Positions 1 to 10,300 of a stretch of DNA of 44,205 nucleotides are shown here, piece by piece. Positions within the stretch are counted from its first letter, which is position 1, and each line of letters starts with the position of its first letter. The translations under genes and the position numbers were made by a program. Origin of the DNA: VFZS01 sp964353255 (GTDB lineage: Bacteria; Acidobacteriota; Terriglobia; Bryobacterales; Bryobacteraceae). The stretch spans positions 1 through 44,205 of the forward strand of contig CAYGVJ010000027.1 of the NCBI GenBank assembly GCA_964353255.1, read 5' to 3'. The notes under the pieces are model-generated. The model saw only the letters and a program-made list of their open reading frames with translations. It searched no databases and was not told the DNA's origin.

Positions 1-9
1 GTCAAGGAA

Positions 10-131
10 CTGTGAAAAAAACCGGTGGACAGGCGAAACCGCCTGTCCCACGGCTGGCTAAGTGCCTTGGTGGCAGTGTGGGACAGGCAGTTCTGCCTGT
101 CCGTTCGAGTTGTCACCCGGTTTTTTCACAG
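10..131. repeat. Composite inverted-repeat element (MITE-like)
   Basis: The outer arms, CTGTGAAAAAAACCGG at 10-25 and its near-complement ending at 131, pair except for one extra A. Inside lie two further perfect or near-perfect hairpins, GGACAGGC/GCCTGTCC at about 27-48 and 81-102. No coding content is seen. The GGACAGGC/GCCTGTCC core resembles the element at 15650-15748, so both may belong to one dispersed family. Mobility is an inference. Confidence 0.6.
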
Positions 132-183
132 CTTCACAAGGAGGTGATGGTCGTGGAGATCCGGCGGGTCAGGAAGGCGGCGG

Positions 184-214
184 TTGGACAAATCCGGTCG
201 CTCCAGACTATACT
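184..214 (+). promoter_or_regulatory. Candidate sigma-70-type promoter for the 390-10862 cluster
   Basis: TTGGACA at 184-190 and TATACT at 209-214 are spaced by 18-19 bp. Transcription would start near 221. A strong Shine-Dalgarno-like AAGGAGG lies upstream at 138-144, before a GTG at 153, so a longer reading frame is also possible. The promoter inside that extension favours the later start at 390. Confidence 0.4.
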
Positions 215-389
215 CACTGCCAGCGGCTTCTGTGTGCTGCACGCCTGGACCTACACCGCGCGGGGGCGCGGGGCCAATGTCGGCCCCACCCTGATGGCGG
301 TGTTGACGCTGTGGCGCTTGCTGGTGGCGAGGCGGCCCTGGCGCCGCGGCAGCGCGTGGGCCGGCTTCCGCAAGGTGCGCGGGGTGGTT

Positions 390-1553
390 ATGGAAAACTG
401 TGGCTTTGGCGGGTTCCGGGCGGGCCGGACGGTGTTCGCGACCGGCCGGCTCCTGACTGTGCTTCTGATCGCCGGGGCGGTGGCCTTCGCCGCGCCGGCG
501 CCGGGCCGGGAGAGCGTGACGCGCTCGCTGAATCGCATCGCGGCCATGTCTTCGGGGGAGGCGGCGCGGGAAGCCACAGGGCAGCGCACCGCCATGCAGT
601 CGCTCCGCGGCGAGGACCAACCGGCAGCCGCCTTACTGGCTGCGTTCGCGCTCGAAAGAGCAGGGGATGTGCGGGCTGCGATCGCGGCCTACCGGGCCGC
701 GGGGAACTTGTCGCCCGGCACCCCGTACGCGGTCACGGCGGCCCTCAGGTTGCGCCTGCTCGAGGAGCCTCAGCACGGCGTCAAAGCGCTGGAGGGGTTC
801 TACAAGAACGCCGCCAAAGAAAGCGAGGCCGAGGGGTGGTTCCTGGTCTCCAATAACTGGGTCTGGACCACCTCCCGGCGCGCCGCCTGGCAGGCCCTGG
901 TCGATCTGCGTTCCGACCGGCTGTCTTTCCGCCTGCTGGCCTACCTCCACGCGCAATCCACCTTTCCGGCTGAGTACGCTTACCTGTTTGTTTTCTTGGT
1001 ATTAGGCATCGGCGCCAAGATTCTGGAACTGCCGCTTATGGTCCGGACCGCCAAGGTCGCCGTGGGCATGGAGAAGCTCAAGCCCGAGGTCGCGCGCTTG
1101 ACCGCGCTGTACGGCTATGACCGGGCCGCGCTGAACCGGGAGGTGATGGGGCTCTACAAGCGCCGCGGCGTCAACCTTCTCTCGGGCTGTGCGACGCTGC
1201 TGGTGGACGCGATCTTCGTGATCTGGGGCTTTGTGGCGGTCAGCCACTTCTCGCCGCAACTGGCGTTGGACGGCGCCCGGTTCTGGCTCACTGACGACGT
1301 GCTGGTGCGCTCGGCGCCCGTCTTGTTCCTGTGGTCTCTGCAAGTGCTGTGGGTGGTGTTGCTGAACCCGGCTAAGCAGCCCGGGCAAACCGGGATGGCC
1401 TTCGCCAGCGGCGTCCTGTCCTGCGTTCTGTTCTGCGCCCTGGGCTGGTTCGGGCATTGGCCGGCGTATGTCTTCATTTTCTGGGGCTTGCTGGGTTTCT
1501 TGGGCTGGGTCTCCCAGCTCATTCTGGTTCCGGTGCGCCGTGCGATGGCGTGA
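390..1553 (+). CDS. YidC/Oxa1/Alb3-like membrane protein
   Basis: The 387-aa reading starts with a signal-like segment (about residues 18-37, LLTVLLIAGAVAFAAPA). A periplasmic region with TPR-like helices follows to about residue 190, then a polytopic domain from residue 196 to the end. That domain contains a PLMVRTAK segment, MEKLKPE, and LYKRRGVN followed by GC. This matches the YidC layout (TM1, periplasmic P1, conserved helical core) and family signatures, but the protein is shorter and divergent from housekeeping YidC. It is probably a specialised insertase or a membrane anchor of the cluster. The frame stays open upstream. A GTG at 153 with a strong ribosome site would give 466 aa, but the signal peptide and promoter favour 390. 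The next gene begins 48 bp downstream. Confidence 0.6.
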   Translation: MENCGFGGFRAGRTVFATGRLLTVLLIAGAVAFAAPAPGRESVTRSLNRIAAMSSGEAAREATGQRTAMQSLRGEDQPAAALLAAFALERAGDVRAAIAAYRAAGNLSPGTPYAVTAALRLRLLEEPQHGVKALEGFYKNAAKESEAEGWFLVSNNWVWTTSRRAAWQALVDLRSDRLSFRLLAYLHAQSTFPAEYAYLFVFLVLGIGAKILELPLMVRTAKVAVGMEKLKPEVARLTALYGYDRAALNREVMGLYKRRGVNLLSGCATLLVDAIFVIWGFVAVSHFSPQLALDGARFWLTDDVLVRSAPVLFLWSLQVLWVVLLNPAKQPGQTGMAFASGVLSCVLFCALGWFGHWPAYVFIFWGLLGFLGWVSQLILVPVRRAMA

Positions 1554-1601
1554 GCGAGTGAACGATGAGGCGGGCGGGAGTGTCGTAAGGGAAGGAGGCG
1601 C

Positions 1602-3587
1602 ATGCCGTTGCTGGCCGACATCTGCCGGTCTCTGGTAGGCCCGGATTGCGGCGCCGCTTACCCGGCGCAAATCGAGCGAGTGCTGCTGCGCATCCTTGGT
1701 GCGGAAGAGGCTGCCGAGTTCGGCGGCCCCGCCGACGTGGTGGCGGCCTTCAAATCGGCCAGACTGACCCCCGGCAGTCTGGTGGGGGTCTGTGCCAACC
1801 TGCCGGCGCTGGGCGGGCAGGGTGCTCCGCGGGGGGTGGCCCTGGCGGTCTGTTTCGCGGCGTGTTTCTACCCCCGGCGCGCCTACACGCTGGAGCCTGA
1901 GGAACTGGCCGCCCATGTCGCGGCGTTCTGGGGCGTCTACCAGGCGTTGGCCGGACCGGCTCCGGCCGCGCCCGCCGCCGTCCACGTGCTTGGCGGGATG
2001 GCGCGTCGCGTCGCGCCGCTGCCGCCAGGCGTCGCCGGCGGTCTAGTTTCGGACCTATCGGCAGCCGATCACGCCGGGGCAACGGAAAAGCCGTTGCGCC
2101 AGCTCGGCGCCGCCCTCTACTTGACCTGCTGTCCTACGGAGTCGCTCGGCCAGACATTCTCGTGCTGGCAGCAGGAGGCGCCGTTTCTGCGTTACTTCAG
2201 GACCAACATGGCCGAGCCGCCCTCGGAGCTGGCCTACCGAGTGTGGACGGGCGACAGGACGCCGAACTGGAGCAGCGTGCGCGCCGAGCTAGGGCGGCTG
2301 CTCGAGCACGAGCCGGCCGAGTTCCATGCCCGCGTGGTGATCCTTGAGCGCGCCGTCTGGAACGAGGCGCTGCGCTGGGTGGGTCTCAGCCTGGCCCTGG
2401 AGCGGGTGGGCGAGTTGTGGCGGGAGAAGTGGGACCACGTGATGTCTGGGTTCCCCTACTACGCCTTCCTGAGCCGCTTCGTGCACTGGTGGAAGCAGTG
2501 CCTGGCCCACTTCCGTTTCAGCCCGGAGTTTGCCACCGAGGACGCTGCCGGCTGCGCGGGGACACTGGCGGCGACGGGCTCGGCGCAGGGGCTTCCTGCG
2601 GGGTTGCTGCGGTGCCTGCGCGAGGGCTACCGCCTGATTCGGAGCACGTTCTTCGCGCGGGCCGATGCGGCCGCCCGCTGGGCCAATCCGGCCTTGGCGA
2701 ATGAGGGCGTTCGCGCCGTTCTGGACGATCTGTGGTACCGCCGCCTGGAGAACCAGATCGGCATCGAAGAGGAACTGCCGCCCCAGATGGTCAAGACCAT
2801 CGAGGCGCGGTTCCAGGAGGAGTTCTCGGCAGCCGCCATCAACAATCTGAGCCGCCGGCTCCGCTGCCGGTTGTGGGCCTACCAGCTCGCCCGGCTGGAG
2901 GGCTGGCGGAATTCCGAGATTCGCTCGGCGCGGCGCCCGAGCGGAATCACCCGGCGGGGCGGGGATTTCCCGCTGGCGCAGGAGACGGGCCTTGAGACGA
3001 TCGCCTCGCTGGCGCGGCTGGTCCGGCCCGGCCAGACGTTGCTGTGGGTCTACACCGCGCACCTGTTCCTGCACCCGCTGGTCGAGCCGCAGCGCCCCGA
3101 TCCGTGGGATTTCAAGCGCTGGCTGCGCGAGTTGTGGCACTGGCTGAGCGACCCCGGCTTCGCGGCGGCCGTGCATCACGGCGCCGAGCAGGGCAACCGG
3201 GCGGACAAGATCGCCCTGGAAGTCATGCGGCGGGCGCCCTTCCGCCAGTTGATTGAGGAGCTGGTCAAGACCAAACAGGAGCATGTCGCGGCCTTCCTGG
3301 ACGCCCGCGATCTGAGGTCTGAAGAGGCCGCGGCCGGCCAACTGCTCGAGGAGTGGCTGGGAGCCGGCCTCCCCCCGTGCGACGAGGCGCTGTTCCGCCA
3401 GTGGCGCCGGATGGCCCCGCCGCATTGGGTGGTCCCGGCGTGGTACGTAATCTTTATCGAGCAGATCGACCCGGCTTCGGCGCCGGCGCGCTTGCAGGTT
3501 GACGCGCACGAGGCTGAGACAGTGGTCAGGCTGGCGCGCGCCATGCGAGCGGCGGCGGTTTCAGCCGTTGCAGGGAGAGTTGTATGA
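1602..3587 (+). CDS. Hypothetical 661-aa protein
   Basis: Not recognised. It starts 3 bp after AAGGAGG and ends in an ATGA overlap with the zf-HC2-like gene, so the two are translationally coupled. It has no signal peptide and no clear membrane segment, and is rich in Trp, Arg and Leu. It is mostly predicted helical by eye. A short segment near residues 408-430, with SRRLRCRLWAYQLARLEGW, faintly recalls sigma-factor region 4. Being followed directly by a zinc-finger protein also recalls a sigma/anti-sigma pair. The length and lack of other sigma signatures make this weak. Its conserved position before the kinase-CHAT-Clp fusion suggests a dedicated partner or substrate. Confidence 0.7.
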   Translation: MPLLADICRSLVGPDCGAAYPAQIERVLLRILGAEEAAEFGGPADVVAAFKSARLTPGSLVGVCANLPALGGQGAPRGVALAVCFAACFYPRRAYTLEPEELAAHVAAFWGVYQALAGPAPAAPAAVHVLGGMARRVAPLPPGVAGGLVSDLSAADHAGATEKPLRQLGAALYLTCCPTESLGQTFSCWQQEAPFLRYFRTNMAEPPSELAYRVWTGDRTPNWSSVRAELGRLLEHEPAEFHARVVILERAVWNEALRWVGLSLALERVGELWREKWDHVMSGFPYYAFLSRFVHWWKQCLAHFRFSPEFATEDAAGCAGTLAATGSAQGLPAGLLRCLREGYRLIRSTFFARADAAARWANPALANEGVRAVLDDLWYRRLENQIGIEEELPPQMVKTIEARFQEEFSAAAINNLSRRLRCRLWAYQLARLEGWRNSEIRSARRPSGITRRGGDFPLAQETGLETIASLARLVRPGQTLLWVYTAHLFLHPLVEPQRPDPWDFKRWLRELWHWLSDPGFAAAVHHGAEQGNRADKIALEVMRRAPFRQLIEELVKTKQEHVAAFLDARDLRSEEAAAGQLLEEWLGAGLPPCDEALFRQWRRMAPPHWVVPAWYVIFIEQIDPASAPARLQVDAHEAETVVRLARAMRAAAVSAVAGRVV

Positions 3588-4378
3588 TCGCGGCTGAGGC
3601 AAAGCGGGTTCTGGCCTCCTACCTGGCAGGGGAGCGCGTCTCCGCCGAGGAGCTCGAACAAGCCCGCGGGATGCTGGGCGCCGAGCGCTGGTACCGGCGA
3701 TTCCTCGACGAGGAGCTGGGAACACATGGCGAATGGGTCAGTGAGTGCGACGCCTTCCGCGAGCGTCTGGGCGAGTTCAGCGAGCTGGCCGGCGAGGAAC
3801 GCGCGCGGCGCATGCCCAGCCTGGCCGCGCACGTCGAAGAGTGCGCCGCCTGCCGCCACGCCTACTGGAGCGTCAAGCCGCTCTGGGTGGCGCGCGTGGT
3901 CGAGGGCGCCCGCGGACTGTGCCGTAGCCTGGCCGAACAGATCCGGCTGGGCGTGGACCAGGCGGGCCGGCTGCTGGAAGAAGGGTTGTGCCCGCCGTCT
4001 CTGACGCTCCAGCCGGTCGGAGTAACCGCGGCCCTGCCGGGGGCGGTCGAAGCGGAGCGCCGGGAGTGGGAGTTGCGCGACGAGGACGCCGGCTGCTTGA
4101 TCCGCCTGGGCATCTCCGGCGCAGCTTCCGGCCAAGTCGCGGTGAGCTGCGCGGTCGAGGGCCTCGAGCCGCCGGAACGGCTGCGCGTGGACGTGCGCGG
4201 GCAGACCGGCGACACAACTCTGTTCAGCGGAACGTTTGCCGAGTTTCAAGTCGAGCCTTTCATTCTGCCTCCGGGCGCCTGGCTCATCCGGATCAGGAGC
4301 GTGTCCGCTCCCGAGCCGCGAATCTGGGAAATCCCGCTTACCATCGGGACAGGACCGTCAACAGGAGAATCTGGGTAG
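3584..4378 (+). CDS. zf-HC2-like protein with C-terminal beta-rich domain
   Basis: The 264-aa protein has a His-x3-Cys-x2-Cys motif (H83, C87, C90) typical of zf-HC2 anti-sigma-type zinc-binding domains, which often sense redox state or bind a partner. There is no transmembrane segment, unlike membrane anti-sigma factors. Residues from about 165 on look like a small beta-sandwich. It overlaps the preceding gene by 4 bp and lies 7 bp before the kinase fusion, so all three are likely one operon. A role as sensor or adaptor for the unknown 661-aa protein or the kinase is inferred. Confidence 0.65.
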   Translation: MIAAEAKRVLASYLAGERVSAEELEQARGMLGAERWYRRFLDEELGTHGEWVSECDAFRERLGEFSELAGEERARRMPSLAAHVEECAACRHAYWSVKPLWVARVVEGARGLCRSLAEQIRLGVDQAGRLLEEGLCPPSLTLQPVGVTAALPGAVEAERREWELRDEDAGCLIRLGISGAASGQVAVSCAVEGLEPPERLRVDVRGQTGDTTLFSGTFAEFQVEPFILPPGAWLIRIRSVSAPEPRIWEIPLTIGTGPSTGESG

Positions 4379-4385
4379 GTTCAAT

Positions 4386-7300
4386 ATGCCGCGAGAAGAC
4401 CCCTACGTGGGGAAACTGCTGAACGGACGCTATCGCATCGAGGAGCGGCGTGGCCAAGGCCGCTATGGGTGCGTCTACCTGGCGCGCGACGAGCAGGTAA
4501 TGTCCAAGAAGGTCGTCGTCAAGATCCTTCTGGAGGAAGCCTGCCAGGACCGCTGGTTTCAGAGCAAGTTCAAGCGTGGCGTTGAAGCCCTGGCGCGCGT
4601 GGATCACCCCGGAGTGGTCAAGGCCCTGGACCTGGGCAGGACCCCGGACGGGAAACCGTACCTGGTGATGGATTTTGTCGAGGGGACCAGCCTGCGCGCC
4701 TTGCTGCGGCCCGAGGGCATGGAGCTGGAGCGCGTGGCCCACATCCTGCGCCAGGCCGGGCAGGCGCTCAGCGCGGCGCACGACAAGGGCGTCATCCACT
4801 GCGACCTGAAGCCGGAAAACATCATGGTGCAGACCTACGGCGAGGCCGAAGAGGTCGTCAAGTTGATCGACTTCGACGTTGCCAAGGTGATCGGCTCGAA
4901 GGTGGTCGGCGATACCAGCGGGTTCACTGCCGGTACCGAGGCGTACATGGCGCCGGAGCGCTTCCAGGGGCGGGAGTCGCCGGCGGCGGACGTTTACGCG
5001 TTGGGCGTGATCGCCTATGAGATGGTGACCGGCAAGCGCCCGTTCAACCCCGATAAGCCCTTCGAGTTGATCGAGATGCAGAAAGGCGGCATCAAGGTCA
5101 AGCCCAAGGACCTCCGCCCGGCCCTGCCCGCCGATGCCGAACGGGTCATCCTGAAGGCGCTCTCCTTCGAAGCGAAGGACCGCCAGGCGCGCGCCCGGGA
5201 TTTCGGCGAAGAACTCTGGCGGGCCCTCACGGTTCCTGAAGAGGAAGCGCCCACGATCCGGACCAAGGTTTCTCCAGCAGCGGCGCCGCCGGTAGCCGGC
5301 CCGCCCAAGCTGGAGACCGCCCAGGTTCTGTTCGTCGAGCCGGTGGGTCACTCCAAGCTGGACCCGGAGGAGCAGATGCGCCTGTTCGAGCGGCTTCAGC
5401 AGCTCATCCGCGGCACGGCGGAGTTCGGCAAGGCCCACGCCGAGAATCAGCTTGTTTGTTTCTCCACGGGCGCGGGCATAGCGCTGGTCTTCTTTGGCAA
5501 CCCGCTGGCGCCGGTCGAGTGCGCGCGTCAGGTGGCCCTGGCGCTGAAGGAACAGCCCGAGCTCGAGGTGCGCATGGGGTTGCACGCCGGCCCGGTCTAC
5601 CGCGTGGCCGATATCAACCTGAACCTGAACGTGTCCGGCGGCGGGGTGGTGATCGCGCAGAGTGTGGCCGGTTACGGCGAGGCGGGTCACATCCTGCTGT
5701 CGCAGACGGCGGCTGATTTTCTGCGCCAACTCCGCAAGTGGGACCGGCACCTGCACGACGCGGGAGAGCGGCGCCTGGGGCAGGCCCGGATGCGGCTCTA
5801 CAACCTGTACACGGACGAGGTGGGTAATCCGTCTGCCCCTGGCGGGAGGCGCCGCCGCCCGCCCCGTCCCCGGCGTCCCACACGCGCGCGAGCTGCGCCT
5901 TCGCTGGTTTGTGAACCGGTAGTTCCTGAACCTGTGGCGCCGCCTCCCGTAGCCGCTGAGACGCGACCGCCCGGCATCCTGACGCAGATCGTCGGGGTCT
6001 CGCACCGCCGGGATGACCGGGGGCAGGAAGGTCTCATCTTCGCACCTGTTCCGTTGGCTCTCGACGGGGTCGTGCCGGACCAGGTTTTCGTGCCGGTGAA
6101 GGTTCAGACTCTGGAGACGCTGATCGAGGATGTCCGCCGGAGCATGGAAGAGCTGACCCAGCGGGCGCTGGTGGGGCAGAAGCGCGGAGGCCTCGGCATT
6201 GAAGCCGCTGCCGCTCGCCTGACTCGCCGAGCGTTGCCCCCGGGAGGGTTTGCCGGGCTGGTCGCCTCCGGCGTGCACCCGCAGCTTGATCTGATCCAGG
6301 ATGTGGCCTCCGACATCCCCTGGGAAGTGCTCGAAGAGACTCACTTCCGCTGCGCCAAGTGCCGCCGGCTCAGCTTCGCGCAGCAGAGCGAGTCGCCTTA
6401 CTGTCCTGTCTGCGGAGAATTGATGGAGCCGGCGGGCGGCAAGCTGGCGCTATGCTATCACCTGGCTCACCTGGTGCGGGGTCGCGGGCGCCCGGGCGGA
6501 GACGGCAACGAGTTTCTCTTTGTCGAAGACCCCACCGAGGATCTCTGCGATCCCAAGAAGGATCCGGCCGGTGTCTGCGCCGGCCATCTGGGCGAACTGC
6601 GGCAGGTGGTCGAGCGCCACGGCTTCACCGTCAACCTTCTGGCCCGGCGTAACGCCACGGTGGGGCGCGTGTTGCGCGCCCTGGAGAATCCGGCGCTGGC
6701 CGGCATCTACTACTTCGGGCACGGGTATTTCCCGCGGGGCGGCGACGAAGGCCTCCTGGTGCTCGCGGACGGCGAACTTCAGGCCAGCCAGATCGAGGAA
6801 GCGGCCCCGGCGGCGCGGCTGGTGTTCCTGAACGCCTGCGAAGGCGCGGCCACTGGGCGGGACTGGAGTCTGGAGAACCGCGCTCGCAGCGTGGCGCACG
6901 CCTTCGCCCGCGGCGGGCGGGGCAAGGTGGTAATCGCGCCGCTGTGCCCGGTGGTGAACGTCCAGGCCGCGGAAACCGCGCTGGAGTTCTTCCGTTTGGC
7001 GTCACCTTCGGCTCCGCTGGGAGAGGCGCTGGCGCAGGCGCGCCGCGCCAGTTTCCAGCGTTACGAGGCCGGAGAGGCGCACCTGGCCTGGATGGCATAC
7101 CGGTACTTCGGCGATCCCAACCGCGCTCTGCCGGCGCCCGTCCAGCGGCCTGTGGCGGTCGAGCCTGGGGTGGCTGTCGCCGCCGTCTCGCGCGTTTTCG
7201 GCGCCGGGGGCCAGCTTGACACCGAGTTGTTCTCCTTCGGCATCGACGAGGTGCTGATCCGCGCGGCGAAGCGCCGCAATCTCCAGAACCGCAAGCTGCT

Positions 7301-10300
7301 GAGCGTCACTGACTTCGTCTGCGGGCTGATCCGCAAGGGTGACCTGACCCGCGACGTGCTGCGCCGGGAAGGCGTTGACCCGGACAAGTTGTACGAAGAC
7401 GCCGGAGCGCAGCCCGAGCCAGGAGCTCCGGCGGCGAGCGCCCCGAAACAGGGAGCCGAAGAGTCGCTGGTGGGTGTTGTGTCCAGGTGGATTGTGCGCG
7501 CCAAGGAGGACTTCAGCGAGGATCTGGTCCGGCTGCTCGAAGACGCCGACCGGCTCGCGCAGCAGCGCACCGCGCGGGCCGAGGATCGCCGCATCTCGGA
7601 GCAGGATTTGCTGGAGAGCCTCACGCCAGGAGGCGAGTGGCGCAAAGGCATGGTGATCCAGTTGCCGCCGGCCGCGGCCCTCGCGCGGCGGTTGGCCGAG
7701 CGCGAGGCCGCCACGCAGCTTGACGAGAACGGGGCCATTTCGCTGGCCGGGCTCGACCGCCCGGCCCGCAAGATCGTCGAGACCGCGCACAACCTGGCGC
7801 AGCAGCGCGGCGTCTTCCCGATTTCCAATCGCTTGATGCTGGCCGCCCTGGTCGAGGACAGGGACGGCTGGGGAGGCCGCGTCTGCCGCGCCGCCGAGAT
7901 CGATCCCGAGCTGCTGTTCCTGCTGATGATCGCGGTCACCGAGGCGGAGGACAAGAATCGCTCTCCGCAGTCTTTCGGGCTTAGCCCGGACGCCTGCCAG
8001 CGGATTGTGCTGCCGGTGCTGGAGGAGGCCGGCCGCCTGGCGGCAGGTCGCCCCGTGGGCGAGCGCGAGTTGTTCCGCGCCTTCTGCGCCAAGGCCCACG
8101 AGGGCTTCAAAGAGTGGCTCAAGAAGCCGCCCATGCCGGTGGACCTGGACGCCCTGAAGGACCTGGACCTCCAGAAGGAGGCCCCGCTGAATTCTCTGGA
8201 CGCCGGAGCCCGCAAAATCGTGGATACGGCGCACGCCCTGGCCCAGGAGCGCGGCGTGTTCCCGATTCCCAACCGGCTGCTGCTGGCGGCATTCGTGAGC
8301 GATCCGCAGCGGCACGCCGCCGAGGTCTTCCAGACGAACGGCATCCTGCCGGCTGCGGTCCACGCCGAGCTGGTGCGCAGCGTGCGCGGCGGCGCGCGGG
8401 TGAACTTCCCACTGGACGAGGCGGCCTGCGAAAAAGCCGTAACCCCAGTGCTCGAACGCGCTTGCCAACTGGCTGCCGGGCAGCCGGTGAGCGAGAAGAC
8501 ATTATTCCAGGCGTTCTGCCAGGTTGCGCCGCCAGAGTTGAAGCAATGGTTGAGGGAAGGCGGCATCGACCTCGACCTGCTGGGCGGCGAGGAACTGGGG
8601 CGGCCGCAAGTGGCTGTGTCACCCGGCGAGGGGGTTCCGGGCCCCGCGAACTACCTGGGGCGGATACTCGGAGCGTCCAAGGATCTGGCGCGTGCCAGCG
8701 GTTGGAACGCGGTGCGTACTCCGCACCTGTTCGTAGCCATGATTGGCGACGGAGGGGGCCGGCTGGGCCAGTGGTTTCAGGCGAGCGGCGTTCCGCTGGA
8801 TGAAATCCAGCGGCTGATCCTGTCGGTGGTGCCGGCACAGCCCGGGCCGCTGGAGCCGGGTGCGCCGGTCACCCTGAGCGAGAACGCCGAGGCGGTGGTG
8901 CGCCGCGCCCACGAACTGGCCGCTTCACGGGGGCGCCAGCAGGTCACCGAGGATGATCTGCTCGAGGCGTTTTTCGCCGGTGGCGGTGGTGTGGTCGGGC
9001 AAGTGCTCGAGAGTCTGGGACTCACCGGGCCGCAGCCGGCCGGTGTCCCGGCTCAGGCGGCGCTGCCGCGGCCAGGGCGGCGTTCGGCGCTGGATCAATT
9101 CGGCGTCGATCTCACCGAGAAGGCGCGGCGCGGGCAGCTTCCCAACATCGTGGGGCGGGACAACGAGGTCGAGACGGCCATCCAGACTCTGCTGTTGACC
9201 GAGAGCGCCAATCCCCTGCTGGTGGGCGAAGCGGGCGTCGGCAAAACCGCCATCGTCGAGGGTATCGCGCAGCGCATCGCCCAGGGGCGCTGCCCCGCCA
9301 AGCTGCGCTTGATGCGTGTGATCGAGCTTTCCGCCGGCGGGCTGGTGGCCAACACGCGCCTGCGGGGCGAGTTCGAGCAGCGTATCCAGGAGGTGCTGGC
9401 GGAGGCGCGGGAGAACGTCATCCTGTTCATCGACGAGATCCACACGATCGTGGGCGCGGGCGCCGCGGAAGGCGCCGGGCCGGACGCCGGCAACATGCTC
9501 AAGGCGGCCCTGGCGCGCGGCGAAGTGCGCCTGATCGGGGCCACCACGCATGGGGAGTTCAAGCGCACCATCGCGCGGGACCGGGCCTTGTCGCGGCGCT
9601 TCCAGGTGCAGATCATCGGCCCTCCCTCCCGCGAGGCCACCATCCAGGTGCTCTCCGCGCGCCAGCGGGCCTTCGAGCAGCACCACGGCGTACGGATCAC
9701 CGAGGAGGCCAAGGCCGCGGCGGTCGATCTCTCGGGGCGCTACATTGTGGACAAGCAGTGGCCGGCCAAGGCCCGGGACGTGCTCGAACGCGCCTGTGTC
9801 CTGGCGGTAACCGAGGCGGCTGCCGATCGCACCGTGGAGGTCACCCGCGAGCACGTGGCCAAGGCGGTCTCGCGGCAGACCGGCGTTCCCCTGGAGCGGG
9901 TTTCGGCCAGCGATCTGACGGCGCTGGCGAGCTTGGAGGATAACATCGGCACGCGGATCTTCGGCCAGCAGGAGGCGGTGCGCACGGTGGCCGCCGCCAT
10001 CCGCCGGGGCCGCCAGGGGCTGGCTGGTCCGAACCGGCCCTGGGGCGTGTTCCTGTTCGTCGGCCCGCCGGGCGTGGGCAAGACTGAGCTCGCCAAGGTG
10101 ATCGCCGAGCTGGTTTACGGCGGCGGGGACGGGTTGATCCGCTTTGACATGGCCGATTTCGCCGAGCCGCACTCGGTCGCCAAGCTCATCGGGGCGCCGC
10201 CGGGCTACGTGGGCTACGATCAGGGCGCCCCGCTGGTTGAGCGGCTGCGCCGCCAGCCTTACGCCCTGCTGCTGTTCGACGAGATCGAGCACGCGCACGA

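Noticed and set aside
4338..6344. Long minus-strand frame antisense to the kinase part of the fusion
   Set aside because: Typical shadow frame in high-GC coding DNA; Arg/Gln/His-rich with no family motif, while the plus strand holds clear domains.
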